From the NCBI GenBank assembly GCA_030616665.1, contig JAUWWX010000045.1, positions 1 to 7,045 on the forward strand: a stretch of DNA of 7,045 nt, in the 5' to 3' direction. Made by a program: the position numbers and the translations under genes. Below the pieces are notes generated by a model, which had not been told where the DNA came from, ran no database searches, and was given only the letters and a program-made list of their open reading frames with translations. Positions 1-5,429 of the stretch are shown here, one piece after another (positions within the stretch are counted from its first letter, which is position 1; the number at the start of each line of letters is the position of its first letter). Source of the stretch: an archaeon. GTDB taxonomy: Archaea; Iainarchaeota; Iainarchaeia; Iainarchaeales; GCA-2688035.

Positions 1-1
1 C

Positions 2-664
2 AAGCAGATTGAGATAGTTGAGTCACGCTTATTGATGGAAAAGCCAAAGCCAGATGCTACGAGGCTTGACATTGCCTTTGTTGAGGGCAGCGTTGTAAGC
101 AACAGCGATTTGAACAAACTGCATTATGTAAGGGAAAAAACCAGTTTCCTTGTTGCCTTGGGCGCTTGTGCAACGATTGCAGGAATAGTAGGCATAAGGA
201 ATGCGCTGCCCAGTGGCTTCCTAGAAAAATTGAAGCGGCAGGCGATAAAGCCAATAAAGGAAAAGGCTTATCCTATCTCTGCTTTTGTCAAAGTGGAGTA
301 CCTTTTGCAGGGCTGTTCAATAAACGAGCAGGAATTCCTTGACTTCCTGAACAAGTTTTTGCACGGCGTAAAGCCTAGGTTGGAAGAAGTGCCTGTCTGC
401 TTTGAATGCAAGCTTGGGGAAAACAGCTGCCTTCTCCTCAAGGGAACAGCCTGCCTTGGCCCGCTAACCTATGCAGGCTGCAATGCCATTTGCCCAAGCG
501 AGAATGCGCAGTGCATTGGCTGCAGGGGCTTTACACCCGATGCGAATTTCAAGGCATTGGATAACCTTTTCAAGGAAATGGGGTTAAGCAAAAGGGAGAG
601 GTACAACCTTTTTACCTACTTCAATCGCTTGCCTGAGCAGCTGAAGCACCTGGAGGAGGCGTAA
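2..664 (+). CDS. hydD: [NiFe] hydrogenase small (delta) subunit, 5'-truncated by window edge
   Basis: Electron-transfer subunit of a cytosolic group 3 [NiFe] hydrogenase; it passes electrons between the active-site subunit and an NAD(P)H or ferredoxin module through iron-sulfur clusters. The frame is open to the left edge, and its first codons (IEIVESRLL before DIAFVEGSV) match the interior of this family, so the TTG/ATG at 32-37 is not the true start and the N-terminal CxxC lies outside. Visible cluster ligands are GAC (Cys codon 167-169), GC in LLQGC, and eight Cys between about 398 and 526 (CFEC, NSC, TAC, GCNAIC, CIGC). That is enough for the rest of the proximal cluster plus two more [4Fe-4S] clusters. 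It is followed 4 nt later by the large subunit. The order resembles sulfhydrogenase operons (hydBGDA), so beta and gamma genes probably lie upstream. The family call is firm; the 3b subgroup is an inference. Confidence 0.9.
   Translation, partial: KQIEIVESRLLMEKPKPDATRLDIAFVEGSVVSNSDLNKLHYVREKTSFLVALGACATIAGIVGIRNALPSGFLEKLKRQAIKPIKEKAYPISAFVKVEYLLQGCSINEQEFLDFLNKFLHGVKPRLEEVPVCFECKLGENSCLLLKGTACLGPLTYAGCNAICPSENAQCIGCRGFTPDANFKALDNLFKEMGLSKRERYNLFTYFNRLPEQLKHLEEA
652..658 (+). promoter_or_regulatory. Shine-Dalgarno site of the large-subunit gene
   Basis: GAGGAGG-type purine run inside the last codons of the small subunit, about ten bases before the ATG at 669. It supports that start and translational coupling of the two subunits. 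Confidence 0.6.
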
Positions 665-668
665 CTGA

Positions 669-1970
669 ATGCATAGGTCTGGCCATTTTTCGATAAAGGA
701 AATAACAAAGGTTGAGGGGCATGCAAACCTTTACGTTGAAATGAAGGACGGAAGGGTTGAGAAATGTGAACTGCAGATTTATGAGGGACAGCGCTTCTTC
801 GAGCAAATGCTGATTGGAAGGCATTTTACCCAAATTCCCTTGATTGTTTCAAGAATCTGCGGCTTTTGCAGCGTGTCACACCTAAATACCGCAATCGAAG
901 CAATTGAGAAGGCCTTTGGTGTACAGCCAAGCGACCAGGCAATGCTGCTGCGGGAGCTTGCGACAAACGCCGAATTCATAAAAAGCCACGCCCTGCATTT
1001 GATGCTGCTTGCCCTTCCCGACTACCTGCATAAGGAAAGCGTCTTGCACTTCGACAAAAAAGAGCATCGTTACATTCACTGGGCTCTTGATTTGAAAAAG
1101 GTTGGCACTGGCATCATAAAAGCGCTTGGCGGCAGAGTTTACCAGACTATTAACATAAGACCAGGCGGTTTCACCCTTTTGCCAAAGCAGGCCGAATTAC
1201 AAAAGCTGCTTGCTGAATTGCAAAAGGCAAGAAAGGTTGCAATTGCCGTAATTGAATTGTTTGACTCATTCAAGCGCGACTTTCCTTTCAGCAGAAAAAC
1301 AGAGTACGTAGGCTTGGTTGGAAGCAAATACTGCCTGCTGTGCGGCCAAATTCATTGCAGCGATGGCACAATTGTGCCAGAAGAGGATTACTTGAGCCAT
1401 GTGAAGGAAACAGTTGTTCCATACAGCACGGCAAAGGAGGCAAGCTTCAATAACACGGAATACCAGGTTGGTGCACAGGCAAGAATCAATTTGAACCAGG
1501 GGGAATTGTGCGATACAGCAAAGGAAAAAATCAGGGAATTGAAGCTTAGGTTTCCAACCCACAAAATTTATTACAACAACATAGCCCAGGCAATTGAATT
1601 GCTGCAGTGCATTGAGGCAAGCATTGAAATCATACAGCTTTTGCAGTTGAGAAAAGAGCCTCTTGCCAAAATCAAGCCCAGTGAAACAGAGGGCATTGGC
1701 GTAACAGAGGCACCCAGAGGAACATTATACCACCACTACAAATTCGACCAAAAGGGCTTTGTAAAGGAAGCAAACATTGTTGTGCCGACGCTGCAGAACA
1801 ACAGGAACATTGAATCAGACCTCAGGCAATTCATTCCAACGCTGATTAAGCTGCCCCAGGAAAAAGCAAACCTCGAAATAGAAAAACTCATCAGGGCATA
1901 CGACCCCTGCATCAGCTGCGCAACCCACTTTTTGAGGGTGAACTGGAAAGACCGAGCAAAAGCCCCTTAA
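669..1970 (+). CDS. hydA: [NiFe] hydrogenase large (alpha, catalytic) subunit
   Basis: Catalytic subunit carrying the NiFe(CN)2CO centre for reversible H2 oxidation; cytosolic, with no signal peptide. The 433 residues are full length for group 3 enzymes. The L1 motif is RICGFCSVSH (residues 62-71, Cys64 and Cys67) and the L2 motif is DPCISCATH (412-420, Cys414 and Cys417), so all four Ni ligands are present. The 13 residues after His420 are the tail removed by the maturation protease once nickel is inserted, so the enzyme depends on the protease at 1912-2325 and on HypC at 6501-6710. The ATG at 669 has a good ribosome site and lies 4 nt after the small-subunit stop, indicating one operon. The 3' end overlaps the antisense protease gene by 59 nt. 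A bidirectional NADP-linked group 3b (sulfhydrogenase) role is likely but rests on neighbouring-gene similarity. Confidence 0.95.
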   Translation: MHRSGHFSIKEITKVEGHANLYVEMKDGRVEKCELQIYEGQRFFEQMLIGRHFTQIPLIVSRICGFCSVSHLNTAIEAIEKAFGVQPSDQAMLLRELATNAEFIKSHALHLMLLALPDYLHKESVLHFDKKEHRYIHWALDLKKVGTGIIKALGGRVYQTINIRPGGFTLLPKQAELQKLLAELQKARKVAIAVIELFDSFKRDFPFSRKTEYVGLVGSKYCLLCGQIHCSDGTIVPEEDYLSHVKETVVPYSTAKEASFNNTEYQVGAQARINLNQGELCDTAKEKIRELKLRFPTHKIYYNNIAQAIELLQCIEASIEIIQLLQLRKEPLAKIKPSETEGIGVTEAPRGTLYHHYKFDQKGFVKEANIVVPTLQNNRNIESDLRQFIPTLIKLPQEKANLEIEKLIRAYDPCISCATHFLRVNWKDRAKAP

Positions 1971-2325
1971 CCTCCCCAGCTGCCTCTCCCAAATCGTATC
2001 CTGCTGGAATTGCAATGATTTTCACTCCCTGCAATTTCCCCACTTTTCGCAGCATCTTCAATTCCATTACCAAATCAAGGTCGTGGCTGGAAACAGGCTG
2101 TTTTGCCTGCAGCTTTTCCAAATCCTCTACCAGCTGCACTCTTTCAATGCCAACAGCAACATCCATTATGTATAAGTTGTTCTTTTCTTTCACCTCATCC
2201 AAGGACTGCACTGCCTCAAACTCAAAACCCTTCACCTTTCCCTTCAGCCTTTCCGCAACCCTTTGGGCAAGGCTGTCCTCTTCCACAAGAGTGTTTCCAA
2301 AAACAAAAATTTTTTTCGTTTCCAC
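1912..2325 (-). CDS. Hydrogenase maturation endopeptidase (HycI/HyaD-type family)
   Basis: Removes the C-terminal tail of the large subunit after nickel insertion. The 137-residue protein starts MKIFVFGN-like (METKKIFVFGN) and has GNTLVEED (Asp17 at the place of HybD Glu16), a hydrophobic strand ending in MD (Asp55, equivalent to HybD Asp62) and SSHDL (His81). These are the three nickel-sensing ligands of the family. The start is GTG at 2325-2323; no in-frame ATG and no clear Shine-Dalgarno site precede it, so the message may be leaderless. It is convergent with its presumed substrate gene: its last 19 codons plus the stop lie antisense to the L2 motif and the cleaved tail of the large subunit. 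Length and ligands suggest an intact gene. Confidence 0.85.
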   Translation of the reverse strand: METKKIFVFGNTLVEEDSLAQRVAERLKGKVKGFEFEAVQSLDEVKEKNNLYIMDVAVGIERVQLVEDLEKLQAKQPVSSHDLDLVMELKMLRKVGKLQGVKIIAIPAGYDLGEAAGEVKGLLLGLSSSPSKSGLRS

Positions 2326-2363
2326 AAATAACTTTTTAATCCTTTAATCCTTTAATCCTTACC
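2326..2363. promoter_or_regulatory. Divergent promoter region with three 8-bp repeats
   Basis: This 38-bp gap between the GTG of the protease gene (-) and the ATG of the transporter (+) is AT-rich and holds three perfect tandem copies of TTTAATCC (2335-2358). A CTTTTTAAT block centred near 2336 lies about 27 bp before the transporter ATG. The outermost repeat, read as GGATTAAA on the minus strand, lies about 27 bp before the protease GTG. That spacing fits archaeal TATA boxes driving leaderless transcripts both ways. No Shine-Dalgarno site is seen for either gene. The promoter assignment is an inference. Confidence 0.4.
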
Positions 2364-3278
2364 ATGAGCGAGAGAAAGGGTTTCTTCCTGCTATTTTTGA
2401 CCGCAGTAGTAAGCGGCTTCGCCATTTTCGCAAACAGCTTTGCAGTAAAGGGCAGTAACCCATTCATCTTCACTTTCCTGAAAAACGCGGTTGTTGCAGC
2501 CTTCCTCCTCTCCCTAATTTTGCTGCTCAAAGAATTCCCCTCCCTGAAAAGCCTTTCAAGAAAGCAGCTTGCACAGCTTGCTGCAATCGGCCTTCTCGGC
2601 GGAAGCATTCCATTCCTGCTGTTCTTCTATGCCTTGCAGCTCACAACAGCAATAAACGCAGGCTTTTTGCACAAAACCCTTTTCGTGTGGGCTGCGCTTT
2701 TCGCGTTCCTTTTCCTCAGAGAAAAAATCAGCAAGCGCTTCATTGCAGCAGCCCTGCTTCTTTTAGCAGGCAACTTCCTTTTGTTCAGCATCTCGTCCTT
2801 TGGCTTGCCTGAAATGCTTATCCTGATTGCAACCATTCTTTGGGCAGCGGAAAACACGCTGTCAAAGCACGCCTTGTGCGAGCTTTCAGGCTCAATAGTT
2901 GCATTTGGCAGAATGTTTTTCGGAAGCGCATTCATCCTCGCCTTCCTCGCATTGACAAACCAGGCAACGGAAATTTTTGCATTGTCTTTTAACCAAATTG
3001 CATGGGTCTTGCTTTCCTCTGCCTTCCTTTTGGGTTTTGTCTTCACCTTCTACAACGGCCTAAAGCACTTGCCATTGCACAAGGCTGCCTCCGTCCTCCT
3101 GTTAGCCCAGCCAATTACAGCCTTTCTCTCCCTTGCCTTTTTGGGAAAAGCCGTTTCAGTGCAGCAGGGCTTTGGCTTCCTGCTGATAATTGCAGCCGTG
3201 TTCCTGTTGTTCGGGTTTGGCTACCTATTGCATGAAAACAGGTCAAAAGGTCTTTCCATTGCAGCAGCAAGAAATTGA
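2364..3278 (+). CDS. EamA/DMT-superfamily membrane transporter
   Basis: Predicted inner-membrane carrier of 304 residues with about ten hydrophobic helices in two related halves: EamA-like repeat 1 around residues 5-142 and repeat 2 around 148-290. Typical marks are the N-terminal helix with internal Gly/Ala, the FLREKIS loop closing the first half (residues 117-123), LWAAENTLSKHAL opening the second (159-171), and LLLAQPITAFLSLAFLGKAV near the C-terminus. The family exports or imports small metabolites such as amino acids and drugs; the substrate cannot be read from sequence. The start is the ATG right after the triple repeat, with no Shine-Dalgarno site. Its last 47 nt overlap the next gene, so the two are probably cotranscribed. 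A link to hydrogenase function is not evident. Confidence 0.88.
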   Translation: MSERKGFFLLFLTAVVSGFAIFANSFAVKGSNPFIFTFLKNAVVAAFLLSLILLLKEFPSLKSLSRKQLAQLAAIGLLGGSIPFLLFFYALQLTTAINAGFLHKTLFVWAALFAFLFLREKISKRFIAAALLLLAGNFLLFSISSFGLPEMLILIATILWAAENTLSKHALCELSGSIVAFGRMFFGSAFILAFLALTNQATEIFALSFNQIAWVLLSSAFLLGFVFTFYNGLKHLPLHKAASVLLLAQPITAFLSLAFLGKAVSVQQGFGFLLIIAAVFLLFGFGYLLHENRSKGLSIAAARN

Positions 3279-3999
3279 TTCCCTAAAAAAGGCTTGCCTC
3301 TATTCAATTCCGCCAAACAAACTTGGCTTCTGCGGCCCGGAGGGAGCCTGCCAAAAACTTGAAAAATTCATTTCAAACCCTTCGCCAGAAAATGCCCTTG
3401 ATGCAAAAAACTCGTTGAAAAAATTCAATGCATTGTACCCTTACCTGGAACTAATCGCCGAAGCCAACGGCAGGCAGCCTTTCAGTGCAGAGGTAATCGA
3501 AGCCTACTGGCTTGGCAACGGTCTCTTGGAAAATGTTTCTTTCAGAGAAATGCAGAAAACAATTCTTTCCCTCCAAAAACACGGCTTGCCAAGGAGAATT
3601 GCCGAGAGGAAGGCGGCTGGGCTGCCTGACGGCATGCTGCCGCACCACAGCATGCATGTCCTTTACATCAATTTCATTAACCCAAAAGTAAAACCCTTAA
3701 TCCAAAACCTCGGCAATTGCCTGATTCAATGGGGCGAGGTACAAGAAAAAACAGCCAAGGGCATCAGCATCAAAGGCATTGAACTCATTTCAGAGTCAAG
3801 CGAACTAAAACTCAAAGAAAAGGAGAAAACAGTGCAAAACCCCTTCAACCTGCTGATACAAGAAAAAGACCAGGTTTCAGTCCACTGGGGAAACGCGATT
3901 GAAAGGATTTCAAGCGATGAATTAAAGAACCTGAAAAAGTATGCTATTAAAAACCTGGAAACGGTTAATATTCATGTTTTTGGTGAAAAGCATGGATAG
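3232..3999 (+). CDS. DUF6390-like protein of unknown function
   Basis: A 255-residue soluble protein with no signal peptide or membrane helix. From memory it matches DUF6390, a family of roughly this size that I associate with [NiFe] hydrogenase loci; function unknown. Conserved-looking blocks are LGFCGPEG (31-38), AYWLGNGLLE (91-100), PHHSMHVLY (137-145), NCLIQWGEV (162-170) and VHWGNAIE (217-224); Cys34, His138/139/142 and Cys163 could bind a metal. The ATG at 3232 overlaps the transporter gene by 47 nt; a TTG at 3259 after AAAGGT is an alternative start. An in-frame TTG at 3190 would deepen the overlap and is less likely. The stop overlaps the start of the LamG protein gene by 8 nt. Residues 161-255 have a second, partly near-identical copy at 5127-5429. 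A role in hydrogenase maturation is only a contextual guess. Confidence 0.72.
   Translation: MKTGQKVFPLQQQEIDSLKKACLYSIPPNKLGFCGPEGACQKLEKFISNPSPENALDAKNSLKKFNALYPYLELIAEANGRQPFSAEVIEAYWLGNGLLENVSFREMQKTILSLQKHGLPRRIAERKAAGLPDGMLPHHSMHVLYINFINPKVKPLIQNLGNCLIQWGEVQEKTAKGISIKGIELISESSELKLKEKEKTVQNPFNLLIQEKDQVSVHWGNAIERISSDELKNLKKYAIKNLETVNIHVFGEKHG
3712..3847 (+). repeat. Long direct repeat, copy 1 (136 nt, inside the DUF6390-like gene)
   Basis: By eye this tract is identical to 5127-5277 except for one substitution (GGGGCGAGG against GGGGTGAGG) and a 15-nt in-frame duplication in copy 2. It starts at GGCAATTG and ends at CCCCTTCA, where identity drops abruptly. Confidence 0.95.
3982..3986 (+). 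promoter_or_regulatory. Shine-Dalgarno site GGTGA for the LamG surface-protein gene
   Basis: GGTGA lies five bases before the ATG at 3992, inside the last codons of the DUF6390-like gene. It favours 3992 over the in-frame ATGs at 3941 and 3974 and gives a short, pilin-like n-region. Confidence 0.55.
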
Positions 4000-5080
4000 C
4001 AAAACCCAGGTTGGTTTGGAGTATTTGATGACTTATGGCTGGGCCTTGGTTTTGATTGCGGCTGTTGTTGGCATGATTGTTTTTATTGTTGGTTCGCCTG
4101 TTTCTCAGGTAAGCTTTTCTTCCAGTGACCAAACAAAGCTGTTGGTTAAGGCAGCCGACGTTGACGGAGCAACCGGCGAGGCAGAGATTGTCCTGCAAAA
4201 CATAACCGGTGGCCCAATTAATGTTAGTTCTGTTTCCTTTTTTGGTGACCTGTGGCCTTCCGCCGACTTTAAGTTTAATGGCCAATCCTCCTTTCCTGTT
4301 GACGTTGTTGCAGGCGGTGAAATGCATTTTGAAGGCCTTCTTTCCTCAACCAATTGTGGAGCAGGCGGTACAATTGCAATTTTTTACACTGATGCTTTTG
4401 GTTTTGAAAGAGAAGCCAAAGTTACTTGCAACGGCGGTGTTGCAATGCCTGTTGCATACTACAAGTTTGACGAGGGCAGCGGTGAAACAGCCTATGACAG
4501 CAGTGGAAATGGAAACGATGGAACGCTTTACAACATGGGTGAATCAGACTGGGTTGATGGCCCTTCAGGAACAGCACTGAATTTTGATGGAATAAACAAC
4601 TATGTTGAGGTTACAAACATCGCGGTTGACACTTTGCCTGGAGCCAGAAACACAGTAGAGTTTTTGATGTACTGGAACGGTGCATATGGCGTAATGCCTT
4701 TTAGCTGGAACCAATCATATGATTTATTTCTGAGTGGTGACTGTTTCGGGTTCAATACAACCAAGTACAATGTTTACGGGGTTTCCTCTGCTGGTTTAGC
4801 CAACAAATGGGTTCATGTCAGAGCCATCTTCTACAATGGAGTGCCCTCAATCGAAAACAATGCATTGTATTTTGATGGAGTGAAACAAAATATTAATGAG
4901 TGTCAGTACAGTACAACTGCAAGCAGGAGCGTAACCACAACAGCTTATGTAGGTGCATGGGGTGGCGATTTTCCCTTTGATGGCAAAATAGACGAAGTCA
5001 AAATCTATAACCTGGCAATTGGCTCTGTCGGCTCTGTCGGCTCTGTCGCAGGAGCGGGGGACGGCCCACCGAAAAAGTAA
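3992..5080 (+). CDS. Class III signal-peptide (pilin-like) surface protein with LamG domain
   Basis: Predicted 362-residue exported protein. The N-terminus MDSKTQVGLEYLMTYGWAL has the archaeal prepilin pattern: short charged leader, Gln at the predicted cleavage site (Gln6), Glu at +5, then a hydrophobic helix (about 12-36). Processing by an EppA/PibD-type peptidase and membrane or pilus anchoring are expected. Residues about 40-148 form a beta-rich domain containing the motif LQNITGG, with Cys122 and Cys146 as a possible disulfide. Residues about 153-343 are a LamG/concanavalin-like domain (YYKFDEGSGETAYDSSGNGNDG opening in two blocks, GKIDEVKIYNLAI closing), which usually binds glycans or proteins. 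The last 19 residues (GSVGSVGSVAGAGDGPPKK) and the stop come from the inserted element at 5021-5125. The gene overlaps the DUF6390-like stop by 8 nt. Codons are T/G-ending, unlike the related gene at 5422. Confidence 0.85.
   Translation: MDSKTQVGLEYLMTYGWALVLIAAVVGMIVFIVGSPVSQVSFSSSDQTKLLVKAADVDGATGEAEIVLQNITGGPINVSSVSFFGDLWPSADFKFNGQSSFPVDVVAGGEMHFEGLLSSTNCGAGGTIAIFYTDAFGFEREAKVTCNGGVAMPVAYYKFDEGSGETAYDSSGNGNDGTLYNMGESDWVDGPSGTALNFDGINNYVEVTNIAVDTLPGARNTVEFLMYWNGAYGVMPFSWNQSYDLFLSGDCFGFNTTKYNVYGVSSAGLANKWVHVRAIFYNGVPSIENNALYFDGVKQNINECQYSTTASRSVTTTAYVGAWGGDFPFDGKIDEVKIYNLAIGSVGSVGSVAGAGDGPPKK
5013..5020 (+). repeat. 8-bp direct repeat, left copy (TGGCAATT)
   Basis: TGGCAATT touches the left end of the 105-bp inverted-repeat element and recurs at its right end (5126-5133). 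The match extends to 11 bp (CCTGGCAATTG) because of chance or element-end bases. It is interpreted as a target-site duplication. Confidence 0.65.
5021..5047 (+). repeat. Three tandem copies of GGCTCTGTC
   Basis: Perfect 9-bp units at 5021-5029, 5030-5038 and 5039-5047, encoding GSVGSVGSV in the LamG protein. They look like a local expansion of the element's left terminal repeat. Confidence 0.9.
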
Positions 5081-5125
5081 ATCGCATTCGACAGAGTTTC
5101 TGCCCCTCACTGTTTCGACAAAGCC
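5021..5125. mobile_element. MITE-like 105-bp element with terminal inverted repeats
   Basis: The left end is GGCTCTGTCG and the right end is CGACAAAGCC, whose reverse complement GGCTTTGTCG matches the left end at 9 of 10 positions. Starting from the third left repeat, the similarity continues more weakly inwards (about 18 of 27). A further inverted CGACAGAG lies at 5089-5096. The left end carries three tandem 9-bp units. TGGCAATT flanks both sides. There is no transposase, so it would be a non-autonomous derivative or an end-to-end remnant. GGC-starting ends and 8-bp duplications occur in IS1595 and IS6 families, but the family cannot be assigned here. It supplies the last 20 codons, including the stop, of the LamG protein and lies directly before the DUF6390-like fragment. 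Confidence 0.62.
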
Positions 5126-5133
5126 TGGCAATT
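5126..5133 (+). repeat. 8-bp direct repeat, right copy (TGGCAATT)
   Basis: Right partner of 5013-5020. It also forms the beginning of the sequence shared with the intact DUF6390-like gene (GGCAATTGCCTG). Confidence 0.65.
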
Positions 5134-5277
5134 GCCTGATTCAATGGGGTGAGGTACAAGAAAAAACAGCCAAGGGCATCAGCATCAAAGGCATCAGCAT
5201 CAAAGGCATTGAACTCATTTCAGAGTCAAGCGAACTAAAACTCAAAGAAAAGGAGAAAACAGTGCAAAACCCCTTCA
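5127..5277 (+). repeat. Long direct repeat, copy 2 (136 nt plus 15-nt insertion)
   Basis: Counterpart of 3712-3847, offset by 1415 bp at the left end. It contains GGCATCAGCATCAAA twice in tandem (5175-5189, 5190-5204) where copy 1 has it once. Confidence 0.95.
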
Positions 5278-5429
5278 GCATTCAACTGCAACCAAGCAGC
5301 CTAATAACAGTCCACTGGGGAAATGCAATAGAAAAAATCTCAAGTGAAAGATTAAAGAACCTGAAAGAATATACTTTTAGAAGCCTAAAGGCTATCGGCA
5401 ATAATGTTTCAAGTGATGTGGATGAATAG
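5127..5429 (+). pseudogene. 3' fragment of a DUF6390-like gene
   Basis: Corresponds to residues 161-255 of the DUF6390-like protein at 3232-3999; the N-terminal 160 residues, with the CGPEG and HHSMH blocks, are absent. Up to 5277 it is almost identical to the intact gene, apart from an in-frame GISIK duplication. From 5278 to 5421 it is much more diverged but exactly as long (144 nt) and in frame, with many synonymous changes and conserved VHWGNAIE and LKNLK. There is no convincing start: the frame runs back into the inserted element. The stop overlaps the next gene's ATG at 5422 by 8 nt, as in the intact copy. It is most likely a recombination remnant; a short translated product from an internal GTG (5261) cannot be excluded. 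Confidence 0.8.

Noticed and set aside
32..37. TTG/ATG as start of the hydrogenase small subunit
   Set aside because: The frame stays open to the window edge and the upstream codons match the interior of the family, whose N-terminal CxxC cluster ligands are still missing.
4209..4580. Alternative-frame coding region inside the LamG protein gene
   Set aside because: It has no recognisable motif and lies in a gene with clear domain matches in the other frame.
5019..5126. Upstream part of the frame leading into the DUF6390-like fragment as a real fusion protein
   Set aside because: It is the inserted element read in another frame, overlapping the LamG gene end, with no homology to the missing N-terminal part and no plausible ribosome site.
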